From Prevotella sp. (lineage in GTDB: Bacteria; Bacteroidota; Bacteroidia; Bacteroidales; Bacteroidaceae): DNA of 64,000 nt. The stretch's first letter is position 1. Each line of letters starts with the position of its first letter. The stretch lies in the NCBI GenBank assembly GCA_016285245.1, contig JAEEQH010000009.1, positions 1 through 64,000 on the forward strand, read 5' to 3'. Made by a program: the position numbers and the translations under genes. The notes under the pieces are model-generated. The model ran no database searches. It saw nothing but the letters and a program-made list of their open reading frames with translations, and was not told the origin of the DNA. Shown here one piece after another: positions 20,523 through 28,609 of this stretch.

Positions 20523-22802
20523 TCATTTTAATTCTCCTGCGGTCTTCTCGCGGACGAAGACGGGGATATGGGCCTTGTCGACGGCTGTCGTCACCGTCTG
20601 GCCGCCGTCGTAGTGGCGGCCCGTGCGGTAGTCACGCCAGCCACCCTCGCTCACGGGCAGGTACGTGCGCCACTCCGTGACGCCCGGCTCGGTGACGGGA
20701 CTGACGAGCAGCGACGGCCCGAACATATACTCGTACTTCTGCTGCAGTGCCACGGGGTCGTCGGCGAAGTCGAACACCAGCGGACGCATCAGCGTGTAGC
20801 CCTCCTCGCTGACGCGACGGGCGCAGGCGATGATATAGGGTTTCAGCTTGTAACGCTCACGCAGGCACTCGGCGATGGCAGCCATCGTCTCCGGGCCGTA
20901 GTTCCACGGCTCGGTATTGCTCATGTAACCATGGACACGCATCAGCGGCAGGAAGACGCTGGTGGCTATCCAGCGGAGCATACGCTCCTGGTAGGCGGCA
21001 TCGCTATACTGGTTGCCGGGACGGAAGAAGCCGCCGGCATCGTAGGTCCACCAGGGGATGCCTGCCGCCTGTATGCCCAGTCCGGCAGTAATCTGGCGGC
21101 GGAACGTCTCCCAGTCGTTACCCACGTCGCCGCTCCACAGCGCCGAGCCATAGCGCTGGATACCAGCGAAGCCGCAACGGGTGAGGATCATATGACCGGG
21201 AGTCAACTGAGAACTGAGAGGTGAGAACTGAGAGGTATGATTAGATTTGCCGTTGAACTTTCCGCCTTGAGACTGATCATACCTCTCAGTTCTCAGTTCT
21301 CCGTTCTCAGCAGTCATCAGTCCCTCATACACCGTTTTGTTCACCAGCAGGGGGTAGACGTTACGCACCAACTCGCCGGCCCAGCGGCCGTTGTTTACGC
21401 GGCGGCCGACAAGGTCGTCGTTCTCCGGTTCCGTGGCGTCCTGCCACCAGCCGTCAATGCCTAAGGGCACCAGCCGCTCGGAGAAATTCTTCCAGTAGGC
21501 GGCGGCAGCCGCGGGGTTGAAGAAGTCTATCCAGTCAGTGCCGGGGATATAGTAGTTGTCGGCCACCATCTGACGGCCCACCTCGGAGTTCTTGTCGATC
21601 TTCGACCACACGCTGACCATCAGGCGTATGCCCATGCGGTGCAGACTGTCGGTCATCGCCTTCGGGTCGGGGTAGTGCTCCTCGTCGAAGCGCATGGAGT
21701 TCCAGCCGTACTTGCCCCAGTACTGCCAGTCCTGTACGAGCATATCCACGGGCAGCAGCTCCTGACGGAAGCGGTTGGCGGTCTCGAGAATCTCCTGCTG
21801 CGAGTGGAAACGCTCACGGCAGTGGATATAGCCCAGCGCCCAGTCGGGCATCAGCGGTGCCTCGCCCGTCAGCTCACGGTACGTAGCGATGATCTCGTCG
21901 GGGCTTCCGACGAACACGGTATAATCGACCTTGCTGCTCAGCGGCGAGCGCAGCACCGTCTCCTCGCGTACCTTATCATAATAGAGCACGGGCTTGTCAC
22001 CCTGCGACAGCTCGGCGCTCACCTGATGGTGGCCCTTCGTCAGACGGACGATGGTCGACGCCGTAGGCGGCAGCCACATATTCTGCATCTCGATGACGGG
22101 CTGGCCGTCGATGACGAGGTTGTGACGGCGGGCCATCGTCTGGCCGACATCGAGCAACAGGGCGTAGTCGCCCGTCTCCGCCACGTCGATGGCAGCCTCG
22201 AAGAGGTTACGCCGGCGCACCTCGCGGCGTCCGCCCTCGGTGGTGGTGACGTTCACCTCCTCGGCAGCACCGGTCTCCTGGCGGCGTGCCAGTGCCACCT
22301 GCTGGCTGGCGGGGTTGAACTCCACCAGTCCGTAGTTGTTCCACAGGATGCCGTAGCCTTTGCTCGACAGGAACATCGGGATACTGATCTGGGTGTTCAC
22401 CTGTGTCAGTCGCCGCGACAGTCCGCGGACATTCAAAAAGCCGTCCTGGAACTGTCCCAGGCCGTAGAGGCATTCGTCCTGCGGCGAGGCGACGGCCAGT
22501 GTGGCGCTGCCATCAGCCAGCTCATGGCGCAGGGCGGTGAGCACCACCCTACCCTTGGCGTCGCGCACACGCAGCGTGCCGCCCTTGGTGTCGACGCTGA
22601 CGCCGCAGTCCTTCACCTCGTCGTGCTTCACGTACACCCAGTCGGGCAGGGTGTCCGTCACCTCGCGTGTCGCGCTGTACTGTATGCGCACGGCATTGCG
22701 GGCGACCTTCTTCACCGTCACCCATCCTTTTCCGAACCTTGTCTGTGCCGTCGCGCCCAGCGCAACAGCCATCAGACAAATAATTATTGCACGCTTCTTC
22801 AT
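20523..22802 (-). CDS. GH31 alpha-xylosidase/alpha-glucosidase with PA14-like insert
   Basis: 759 residues from ATG 22802 (MKKRAIIICL); the 15 codons further upstream lack a signal-peptide start. Signal peptide to about residue 20. N-terminal beta-sandwich to about 180; a PA14-like insert at about 195-265 (AETGDYALLLDVGQ) as known in some alpha-xylosidases; catalytic barrel about 315-650. Nucleophile Asp455 in WWQDATEPE, acid/base Asp559 in WSGDVGNDW. Between VYEGL (495) and MILTRCG (538) lies an insert of about 40 residues, far longer than the usual loop. It is encoded largely by a 104-bp inverted-repeat element (21207-21310), so activity may be altered, though the frame is open and the motifs are intact. 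With GH2 and GH43 nearby, alpha-xylosidase action on xyloglucan fragments is possible; alpha-glucosidase cannot be excluded. Second gene of the operon. Confidence 0.87.
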   Translation of the reverse strand: MKKRAIIICLMAVALGATAQTRFGKGWVTVKKVARNAVRIQYSATREVTDTLPDWVYVKHDEVKDCGVSVDTKGGTLRVRDAKGRVVLTALRHELADGSATLAVASPQDECLYGLGQFQDGFLNVRGLSRRLTQVNTQISIPMFLSSKGYGILWNNYGLVEFNPASQQVALARRQETGAAEEVNVTTTEGGRREVRRRNLFEAAIDVAETGDYALLLDVGQTMARRHNLVIDGQPVIEMQNMWLPPTASTIVRLTKGHHQVSAELSQGDKPVLYYDKVREETVLRSPLSSKVDYTVFVGSPDEIIATYRELTGEAPLMPDWALGYIHCRERFHSQQEILETANRFRQELLPVDMLVQDWQYWGKYGWNSMRFDEEHYPDPKAMTDSLHRMGIRLMVSVWSKIDKNSEVGRQMVADNYYIPGTDWIDFFNPAAAAAYWKNFSERLVPLGIDGWWQDATEPENDDLVGRRVNNGRWAGELVRNVYPLLVNKTVYEGLMTAENGELRTERYDQSQGGKFNGKSNHTSQFSPLSSQLTPGHMILTRCGFAGIQRYGSALWSGDVGNDWETFRRQITAGLGIQAAGIPWWTYDAGGFFRPGNQYSDAAYQERMLRWIATSVFLPLMRVHGYMSNTEPWNYGPETMAAIAECLRERYKLKPYIIACARRVSEEGYTLMRPLVFDFADDPVALQQKYEYMFGPSLLVSPVTEPGVTEWRTYLPVSEGGWRDYRTGRHYDGGQTVTTAVDKAHIPVFVREKTAGELK
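21207..21310. repeat. 104-bp inverted-repeat element inserted in frame in the GH31 gene
   Basis: Arms 21207-21240 and 21277-21310 are inverted copies matching at 31 of 34 positions, built of CTGAGAA/CTGAGAG/TGAGAAC heptamers and both ending in GAGAGGTATGA. The 36-bp centre starts TTAGATTTGCC. The arm sequence plus TTAGA also occurs once in the GH43 gene (23528-23566). There is no transposase gene; it resembles a very small non-autonomous inverted-repeat element. Confidence 0.75.
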
Positions 22803-22912
22803 CTCTCTAAAAAATCTCTCTTTATTTGTTTTTACACAGATTTGCATTTACTCTTACTCGGATTGATATTTGTCCTCTCGCGCTTTTTTTACGGAGAGCA
22901 CAATAAGAGGAA

Positions 22913-24574
22913 CTACTTCTCAGCTACCTCATAGCAGAACTCATCGACATCGACATACCCGCCGACCTTCTTCGTGGCGTAGTTGAAGATACCGAACTTC
23001 GAGCCCATGAAGAAACGGCGGTAGTCGAACACGCAGCGGTAGTTCTTCGTGCCTATCTGCGTCCACTGCTGGCCGTCGAGGCTGTAGTAGAAGTTCGCGG
23101 CATCATTATGACCGGGCTGGAAGTCGCCGGTAACCTTCAAGTTGATCGTTGATAGTTTAGAGGGGAGAGTGACCGTCTCCACGGTCTTCACCTCGACTTT
23201 CGTCACGGCCTTCTCACGGTCGGTGAGGCTCACCTTCTGCTCGCTCATCTCGAGGACGAGCTTCTTGCCCACCTTCATGATGGTCAGCACGCCGCTGTCG
23301 CCGTTGAAGGCGGCCAGTCCGGCACAGTCGCCGTCCTTCATCTTCGAGACGTCCATCTTGATATAGCCGCTGCACGTCGGGCCTTCCATACGCTGCGTCA
23401 GCGTGTTCGGCGCCAGATAGAGGTTAGGCACCACCCGGCTGGTCTTCAGGCGCAGCCAGCCCGGCCGCTCCGTCAGGCTCCATGCCTTGTCCACGGGGTT
23501 GTGGTTCCACTGCCAGCACTTTTTAAGCTGAGAACTGAGAGTTGAGAGTTGAGAGGTATGATTAGAGAAGTCGTCGCTCTGCACGATGCCGGCAGTGTAA
23601 TCACTCCCCTCTCCCCCGCGAGAGGGGTCGGGGGTGAGGCTTGTGAGGCTTCTATACGTCCTCATCGTTGTCGGCACCTTGCCGTTCTCATCGCCGAGCT
23701 GGGGCCAGCCGTCGATCCAGCGGACGGGCGAGATGGTGAGCACACGGCCCACGCCGCCACGGTCCTGGAACATGACGCCGTACCAGTCGCCCTCCTCGGT
23801 GTCGACGATGGTACCCTGTGCCAGATAGCCGAAGCCGCCGAAGTCCGACTCCAGTATGGTGTTCTTCTCCCACTTGCCGTTCAGGTCTTTCGTGCGGTAG
23901 CACACCTCACGGCGGTGACGGCCGGGTGCGTAGACATGTGAGATGAGCTGTGCATAGTACGTGCCGTTGTGCTTGATGACACGAGTACCCTCCAGCAGTC
24001 CGCGCTCGTCTTCCTCACGCTGGAAGTAGTGGCGCAGCGAGCCCTCGACGACGCCCTTCAGGTCGCGTGTCAGCTGACACATCTCGCCGGTGCCGAAGAA
24101 GACATACGGCGTGCCGTCGTCGTCGAAGAACAGCGTGGCGTCATGGAAATGGCGCAGACGTGCGTGGATGGTCCACGGGCCCTCCGCCTTCGGGGCGGTG
24201 AATATATACGTGTCGCCCATGGCGCCGGCCTCGTTGGGTGCCAGCAGCGCCCAGAACTTGCCGTCGTGGTACTTCAGCGACGTGGCCCACTGTCCGCGTC
24301 CGTAGACCGTTCCCTCCTGCAGGTCGTATTTCGGCGAGTCGGTCAGTTTGTCGAAGATATAGCCGACGGTCTCCCAGTGCTCCAGGTCCTTCGATGCCAT
24401 GACGGGGCCGCCAGGCATGAGGTGCATGGTCGTGGAGACGAGGTAAAAGGTGTCGCCGACGCGGATGACATCGGGGTCGGGCACGTCGGCCCACAGCATC
24501 GGGTTCTTGATGGTGGCTTGAGTGCCTGCTCCTACGAGGAGGGCGGCTGCTAAGGTCAGTAACAGTTTCTTCAT
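22913..24574 (-). CDS. GH43 beta-xylosidase/arabinofuranosidase, secreted
   Basis: 553 residues with a signal peptide (to about residue 20). GH43 propeller about 22-310: VPDPDVIRVGDTFY (acidic residues 30-35), pKa modulator in FHDATLFFDDDG, general acid in LLEGTRVIKHNG. A concanavalin-like C-terminal sandwich spans about 350-550, as in two-domain GH43 beta-xylosidases. The linker (about 310-350) carries two repeat-derived segments: SLTPDPSRGGEGS, from a GC-rich hairpin repeat, and SNHTSQLSTLSSQLK, from heptamers. A third short heptamer tract (GTTGATC/GTTGATA) encodes LSTIN in the sandwich. First gene of the operon 24574-13603. It probably trims xylose or arabinose from oligosaccharides; it lacks the C-terminal tail, so a periplasmic location is plausible. 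Confidence 0.9.
   Translation of the reverse strand: MKKLLLTLAAALLVGAGTQATIKNPMLWADVPDPDVIRVGDTFYLVSTTMHLMPGGPVMASKDLEHWETVGYIFDKLTDSPKYDLQEGTVYGRGQWATSLKYHDGKFWALLAPNEAGAMGDTYIFTAPKAEGPWTIHARLRHFHDATLFFDDDGTPYVFFGTGEMCQLTRDLKGVVEGSLRHYFQREEDERGLLEGTRVIKHNGTYYAQLISHVYAPGRHRREVCYRTKDLNGKWEKNTILESDFGGFGYLAQGTIVDTEEGDWYGVMFQDRGGVGRVLTISPVRWIDGWPQLGDENGKVPTTMRTYRSLTSLTPDPSRGGEGSDYTAGIVQSDDFSNHTSQLSTLSSQLKKCWQWNHNPVDKAWSLTERPGWLRLKTSRVVPNLYLAPNTLTQRMEGPTCSGYIKMDVSKMKDGDCAGLAAFNGDSGVLTIMKVGKKLVLEMSEQKVSLTDREKAVTKVEVKTVETVTLPSKLSTINLKVTGDFQPGHNDAANFYYSLDGQQWTQIGTKNYRCVFDYRRFFMGSKFGIFNYATKKVGGYVDVDEFCYEVAEK
23141..23161. repeat. Short heptamer tract inside the GH43 gene
   Basis: GTTGATC, GTTGATA and GTTTAGA follow each other in a 21-bp stretch (7-bp period) encoding part of SKLSTIN on the minus strand. 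Confidence 0.5.
23528..23566. repeat. Heptamer repeat in the GH43 interdomain linker
   Basis: Four consecutive heptamers (CTGAGAA, CTGAGAG, TTGAGAG, TTGAGAG) are followed by GTATGATTAGA. The same arrangement forms the left arm of the GH31 element at 21207-21245. It is read in frame as SNHTSQLSTLSSQL. Confidence 0.8.
23602..23639. repeat. GC-rich REP-like hairpin inside the GH43 gene
   Basis: CCCCTCTCCCCCGCGAGAGG plus flanks form a strong stem. The translation LTPDPSRGGEG is a well-known product of dispersed palindromic repeats in bacteria. It lies in the linker, 38 bp before the heptamer tract. A related CCCCCC/GGGGGG stem occurs at about 28486-28510. Confidence 0.65.
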
Positions 24575-24621
24575 TGGGTTATGGTTTTGAGTTATTCTTG
24601 TGCTACTACAGTTTCACGGTG

Positions 24622-24687
24622 CAAAAATAACAAAAAACCGCCACACCGCCGCCCCCGAAGGTATCTGATACTTTTCTATTTGTCTCA
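24622..24687 (-). promoter_or_regulatory. Promoter region of the five-gene GH43-GH31-esterase operon
   Basis: A -7 candidate TATTTTTG lies on the minus strand at 24629-24622, 47 bp before the start codon, with no -33 TTTG. TGAGACAAAT (24687-24678), followed by AGAAAAGTA, matches the extended motif TGARACAAATNNNAAAGY of the three secreted-protein promoters. Here the spacing to the -7 is 48 bp instead of 27, a difference of two helical turns. Confidence 0.55.
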
Positions 24688-24699
24688 ATCAGACAAGAA

Positions 24700-24732
24700 C
24701 ATCCCCCGAAAGCGCGAAGCTTACGGGGGATG
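24700..24732 (-). terminator. Terminator hairpin after the first unknown secreted protein gene
   Basis: A 9-bp perfect stem CATCCCCCG (24700-24708)/CGGGGGATG (24724-24732) precedes TTCTTGTCT on the minus strand. It lies 128 bp beyond the stop at 24860. A close copy occurs at the same place behind the paralog (28434-28466). Confidence 0.65.
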
Positions 24733-24786
24733 CGTTATTGTTTGTGATCTGCAGCCTTTGACGGCGCAGCAGTAATTACTAATTAC

Positions 24787-24874
24787 TTCACGACCTTGAG
24801 CTTTCAGCTCGAGCTCGTTCACGCTCGGAAAAGCACGAGCGAGCTCGGCTTTTCGCTCACTATTTCACGACCTT
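24787..24874. repeat. 88-bp direct repeat, copy 1, at the 3' end of a secreted-protein gene
   Basis: Identical to 28522-28609. It covers the last codons (KVVK, stop), a GC-rich stretch with CGAGCTCG and CGCTCG/CGAGCG palindromes, and a second copy of the AAGGTCGTGAAAT terminal codons. The segment between the two AAGGTCGTGAAAT copies looks like an insertion flanked by a 13-bp duplication. Confidence 0.85.
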
Positions 24875-27800
24875 CTGGGTCTGGACAGTGCCGTCGCCCA
24901 TCACCTTCTTCACGATGACGATACCCTTGCTGGCCTTCTTCACGCTGCGGCCGTTGAGGTCGAACATCGAGATAGAACGAACCTTAGAGGTATTAGCGTT
25001 CTTGATACCCTGAGCGATAGACTCAGCAGCGGCAACATAGTTGAAGCCCTCAGCAGCGCCGACGAGGTACAGCTTAACACCCTCGAACATATACTGCGAC
25101 TCACCAGCACCGAACTGTGCACCGATAGTCAGCGTACCATCCTTAACCTCGATAGGAGCCAGATCATGAGCCTTGTTCACCTGATAGTTACCAGCCTCCT
25201 CGAAGAGCATGGTCTCGGTGTAGTTCACGTCCATCTCAGGCTCTGCACCTTCCTCGGGAACAACAGCGTCAGAAGCCTTTGCATAAGCGAAGCTGTTACC
25301 CTCGTTAGCGTTAGCCCAGTCGGTAGCCAGCACCTCAACAACGTACACACCTGCGGGCAGGTCAGTGATGGTCTGCTCCATGCGCATATTTGCACCGGGA
25401 TGCCATGTGGTGAAGGCAACGTCCTCAGGCAGGCCAGGAACATTGCGGGGGTTACCCCAGTTTGCGCCACCCTGTCCATAGATACCAGGCTTAGACTCAG
25501 TAGGAACAGTCCAACCAGGAATATCAGCGATGCTGTTACCATTCTTATAGATGTTCGGGTTCTTGATGAACACGGTCATATCGTACTTCTGAGGAATCTC
25601 CTCACCAGTCATCTCGTCGACCTCAGAGCTCTTGAACATCTCAGCAGCGGTAGCCTCGTCCTTCAGCTGGTCATAGACAGCCTTGGTCACGTGGTTCTTC
25701 AGCATCTGAGCGATGTCGTCGTTGTCGTCCAGAGCAGACTTACCAGCGACAATAGCTTCGTCGTTCTCGTCATAACCGAGTACGAGCAGAGCCTCCACAC
25801 CAGTACGGATGCGCTCAACGAGCACCTTGATACCAGTATCAGCAGACTTAGACTCCGTCCAGTCGTTGGTGAACATCAGCTTACCAGCAGCGACATTGTC
25901 CTTCAGCACGGCAACAGCAGCCTTCAGCTCGTCGTCGTTAGTCAGCACCTTACCAGAGTACTGGCCAACAGCAGCTGCCAGCGTCTGATAGAGCTCAGTA
26001 GCAGAGTATGCAGCATTCTCAGCAACGATCTGCTCAGCAGACATCAGGTTCTCGTCATAGTCAGTGCAGTACTGACGGTGAGCAGCCAGAGCACCAGCCT
26101 TGAGGTTCAGATCATTAACAGCAGCCTTCAGCTTGCTCGGAGCAGTATAGGTGGGACCCTCGGCAGTGTACTTAGCCACAGCCTCCTCAGCAGCGGTCAG
26201 AGCATCGCCAGCATAGCGGTTCTCCTCGTCGGCACTGGCGTCGATCTCCTTCTGGGCGTTATCGATAGCGTTCTGCAGCTCCTCAGGCATAGCCTTAGGA
26301 CCAACGCTGAACTTGATGGTGAAGCTAGCGGCCTGCGTCAGCTGTACGTCGGTAGCAGCATAGACAGTAGAGATGGTGATGGTGTGGTCACCCTGCTCCA
26401 GGTTACCAGTACCTGTACGCTTCAGGATGATGCCATCTTCACCTACTTTCTCAATGTTCAGCTTCTCCTTACCGTCGAGCTTAGCCTCGATCCTATCACC
26501 CTGCACGCCCTTGTCGAAGGTCACGTTGAACTGAGCAAGATCAGCGTCGATGCTGAATGAGCCATTCTCAGGATCAGCAGCCTCGATATCGGGAATGCCA
26601 TACTTGAACGGCACAGCGTCGATATCCTCGTCGTAAGTAGAGACAAGAACGAAGTCCTCCACGTCCTGATCCTTCTTGTCACCATTGGTGTAGACCAGAC
26701 GGTAGTTAGCATCAGCGGGGTTGGTGAAGGTCACCTCAACACCCTCCTCGGGAATCTCGTCGTCAATGAAAATATAGAGCTGACCAGCCTTGTCGTACTC
26801 AACGCTACCGATGGGCAGTTCCTCACCGTTAGCCTTCACCTTGATACCGGCGATCAGGGCCTCGGGAAGCTCAGCACGGCTCTTGTTGCCAACAGCAGCA
26901 ATCAGCAGGTCAGGCATATTCGTATAGTCCGTGAAGAGTACCTGTACGCACTCGGGATTGTGACGGACATCGTTAATCAGCTCACAGAAACCAACCTGGA
27001 CATTGTCAAGGAAGTAGACGTTAGCGGGGTTAAAATCGTTAAAGTTGAAAGCGAGAGAACCCATCAACTTATCATCCTTAGACATGTCTGAAGTCACATT
27101 GAAGTTGTAGTTCTTGAAGTGCTGCCACTCCGTTGTGAAGCCAACACTACCAAATGCAGAATAGTAGATATAAGAATCCGAGCCGTCAGGTCCGATACCA
27201 CCAGGCAACTTGGAGTGGGTCTGTGTAGAGATAGTCTTAGTTGAAGTTGATCCATCATCAGCCACAGCCACAAGCTCGTTCTCAGCTCTGTAATCAAACT
27301 CTACAGCCAGCTTGGTACCGGCAGGAATTTCTTCGTTCAACTTAACCCAGAACTGAGTGTCCCACTCGTGGTTAACCATGTCGTTGGTTGTAATCTTGAC
27401 ACACTGGGAACCGTCAACACCCTCGCCGGCAGCAAGTTCTGCATCGTGAGCCACCTCGCCTTCCTCATAAGGATACTGGCGGATGCGGTAGCTGCTGACA
27501 TCGTCAGACTCACAGTCGCTGTTATTCACCAGGTTCTTCGTCCAAGCATACTTCGTAGACACAGCGGTCTTCGTGGTCTTCTTGTCGGTGTAAACCTCGA
27601 CAACAATGTCCTTAAAGTAATATGTGTTCTCATCAGGAACAATGGATGCGAGGTTGAATGCGATAGAACGGAAACCGTCATCATTCTTAGCCATGTTAGC
27701 GGTAATCGTTACCTCACCTGACTCGAAGTCAATCCACTCGCCTGCACCGAAATGCACAGTACCCACGCAATTACCATCAGAGAAGTTACCTGGATTACCA

Positions 27801-28168
27801 TGAGACTGGGTACCACAGGTTACCTCTTCTGCAGCATCGGACTTAGCCTTCAGCGTGACTTTAATCTTATCACCTTCCTTCAGGTAGTTTTCCTCACCCA
27901 GATCGATGAAGAATTGGCTGTCCCAAGCAACGAAGTCACCGGTTGCACCAGCATCAGTTGCCTGTTGAGCACTACGCACAAAGACGTAATACACACCATC
28001 CTCGTCCTGACGGGCAGGACCGTTAGTCTGAGTGTTAACAGCTACGTCGCGATACTCATGGCACCAGCCTTGGATGGCTATGCGGTGCCATACGCGTTCT
28101 TGCGCGTTCACTACGCCCGCTACACATAGCAGCATCAGCGTAAGCAAAGATTTAGTAAAAATCTTCAT
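24860..28168 (-). CDS. Large secreted multidomain protein, probable glycan-binding, unknown function
   Basis: 1102 residues, rich in acidic residues. The signal peptide (MKIFTKSLLTLMLLCVAG, to about 23) is nearly the same as in the protein at 32183-34675. Two copies of a roughly 120-residue beta-sandwich-like module, at about 75-190 and 262-385, share WDxQFxxxL...(F/Y)xSIAFNL...YYFxNI/V, resembling CBM4/9/22-type folds. Ig-like regions (about 385-600; FNVTFDKGVQG) are followed by an Ala-rich helical region (about 605-830) and a final galactose-binding-like domain (about 850-1035, FIKNPNIYKNG...FEGVKLYLVG). The tail MFDLNGRSV...IVIVKK is a variant of the sorting-like tail. No catalytic motif was recognised. 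It is transcribed alone from its own promoter (28276-28283). Binding of xylan at the cell surface is inferred from module type and context only. Confidence 0.8.
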   Translation of the reverse strand: MKIFTKSLLTLMLLCVAGVVNAQERVWHRIAIQGWCHEYRDVAVNTQTNGPARQDEDGVYYVFVRSAQQATDAGATGDFVAWDSQFFIDLGEENYLKEGDKIKVTLKAKSDAAEEVTCGTQSHGNPGNFSDGNCVGTVHFGAGEWIDFESGEVTITANMAKNDDGFRSIAFNLASIVPDENTYYFKDIVVEVYTDKKTTKTAVSTKYAWTKNLVNNSDCESDDVSSYRIRQYPYEEGEVAHDAELAAGEGVDGSQCVKITTNDMVNHEWDTQFWVKLNEEIPAGTKLAVEFDYRAENELVAVADDGSTSTKTISTQTHSKLPGGIGPDGSDSYIYYSAFGSVGFTTEWQHFKNYNFNVTSDMSKDDKLMGSLAFNFNDFNPANVYFLDNVQVGFCELINDVRHNPECVQVLFTDYTNMPDLLIAAVGNKSRAELPEALIAGIKVKANGEELPIGSVEYDKAGQLYIFIDDEIPEEGVEVTFTNPADANYRLVYTNGDKKDQDVEDFVLVSTYDEDIDAVPFKYGIPDIEAADPENGSFSIDADLAQFNVTFDKGVQGDRIEAKLDGKEKLNIEKVGEDGIILKRTGTGNLEQGDHTITISTVYAATDVQLTQAASFTIKFSVGPKAMPEELQNAIDNAQKEIDASADEENRYAGDALTAAEEAVAKYTAEGPTYTAPSKLKAAVNDLNLKAGALAAHRQYCTDYDENLMSAEQIVAENAAYSATELYQTLAAAVGQYSGKVLTNDDELKAAVAVLKDNVAAGKLMFTNDWTESKSADTGIKVLVERIRTGVEALLVLGYDENDEAIVAGKSALDDNDDIAQMLKNHVTKAVYDQLKDEATAAEMFKSSEVDEMTGEEIPQKYDMTVFIKNPNIYKNGNSIADIPGWTVPTESKPGIYGQGGANWGNPRNVPGLPEDVAFTTWHPGANMRMEQTITDLPAGVYVVEVLATDWANANEGNSFAYAKASDAVVPEEGAEPEMDVNYTETMLFEEAGNYQVNKAHDLAPIEVKDGTLTIGAQFGAGESQYMFEGVKLYLVGAAEGFNYVAAAESIAQGIKNANTSKVRSISMFDLNGRSVKKASKGIVIVKKVMGDGTVQTQKVVK

Positions 28169-28275
28169 GTTTTTAATGTTTTAAGTTAATACTGACTAAT
28201 ATATAAAGTATGAATATATAGTTTATTGTTGGTTTATTGGCCTTGTCGTCGGTCGTCGTAAAAAAATATCGTTGG

Positions 28276-28320
28276 CAAAGGTAAGGCCCTTTCTTGAAAC
28301 GGACTTTATTATTTGTTTCA
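28276..28320 (-). promoter_or_regulatory. Promoter of the first unknown secreted protein gene with TGAAAC box
   Basis: -7 TACCTTTG at 28283-28276 (minus); no -33 TTTG. TGAAACAAAT at 28320-28311 lies exactly 27 bp upstream, followed by AATAAAGTC. The leader is about 100 nt and contains ATTAACTTAAAACA (28190-28177) shortly before the start codon, a motif shared with the two paralogs. Confidence 0.75.
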
Positions 28321-28433
28321 CAGTTTTTTCTTTTTGTCTTTCCTGCTGTTAATAGATACGTCAGCGTAAGTGTTCGCCTCTTTTCGCCCGTCATTCCGCT
28401 ATGCTTCGCGTAACGGAAACGGAGAGACAAGAA

Positions 28434-28466
28434 CATCCCCCGAAAGCCCAAAACTTTCGGGGGATG
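28434..28466 (-). terminator. Terminator hairpin after the second unknown secreted protein gene
   Basis: A 13-bp perfect stem CATCCCCCGAAAG (28434-28446)/CTTTCGGGGGATG (28454-28466) with a 7-nt loop is followed on the minus strand by TTCTTGTCTC. It stands 128 bp beyond the stop at 28595, as in the neighbouring paralog. Confidence 0.75.
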
Positions 28467-28521
28467 CGTTATCCGTGTCCTCTTTCATCCCCCCCTCGGG
28501 GGGACTGAGAGGGAGGGTTAT

Positions 28522-28609
28522 TTCACGACCTTGAGCTTTCAGCTCGAGCTCGTTCACGCTCGGAAAAGCACGAGCGAGCTCGGCTTTTCGCTCACTATTT
28601 CACGACCTT
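28522..28609. repeat. 88-bp direct repeat, copy 2
   Basis: Identical to 24787-24874, again covering the KVVK-stop end of the gene and the duplicated AAGGTCGTGAAAT. The surrounding terminator is conserved as well, but the 55-56 bp between repeat and hairpin have diverged. Confidence 0.85.
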
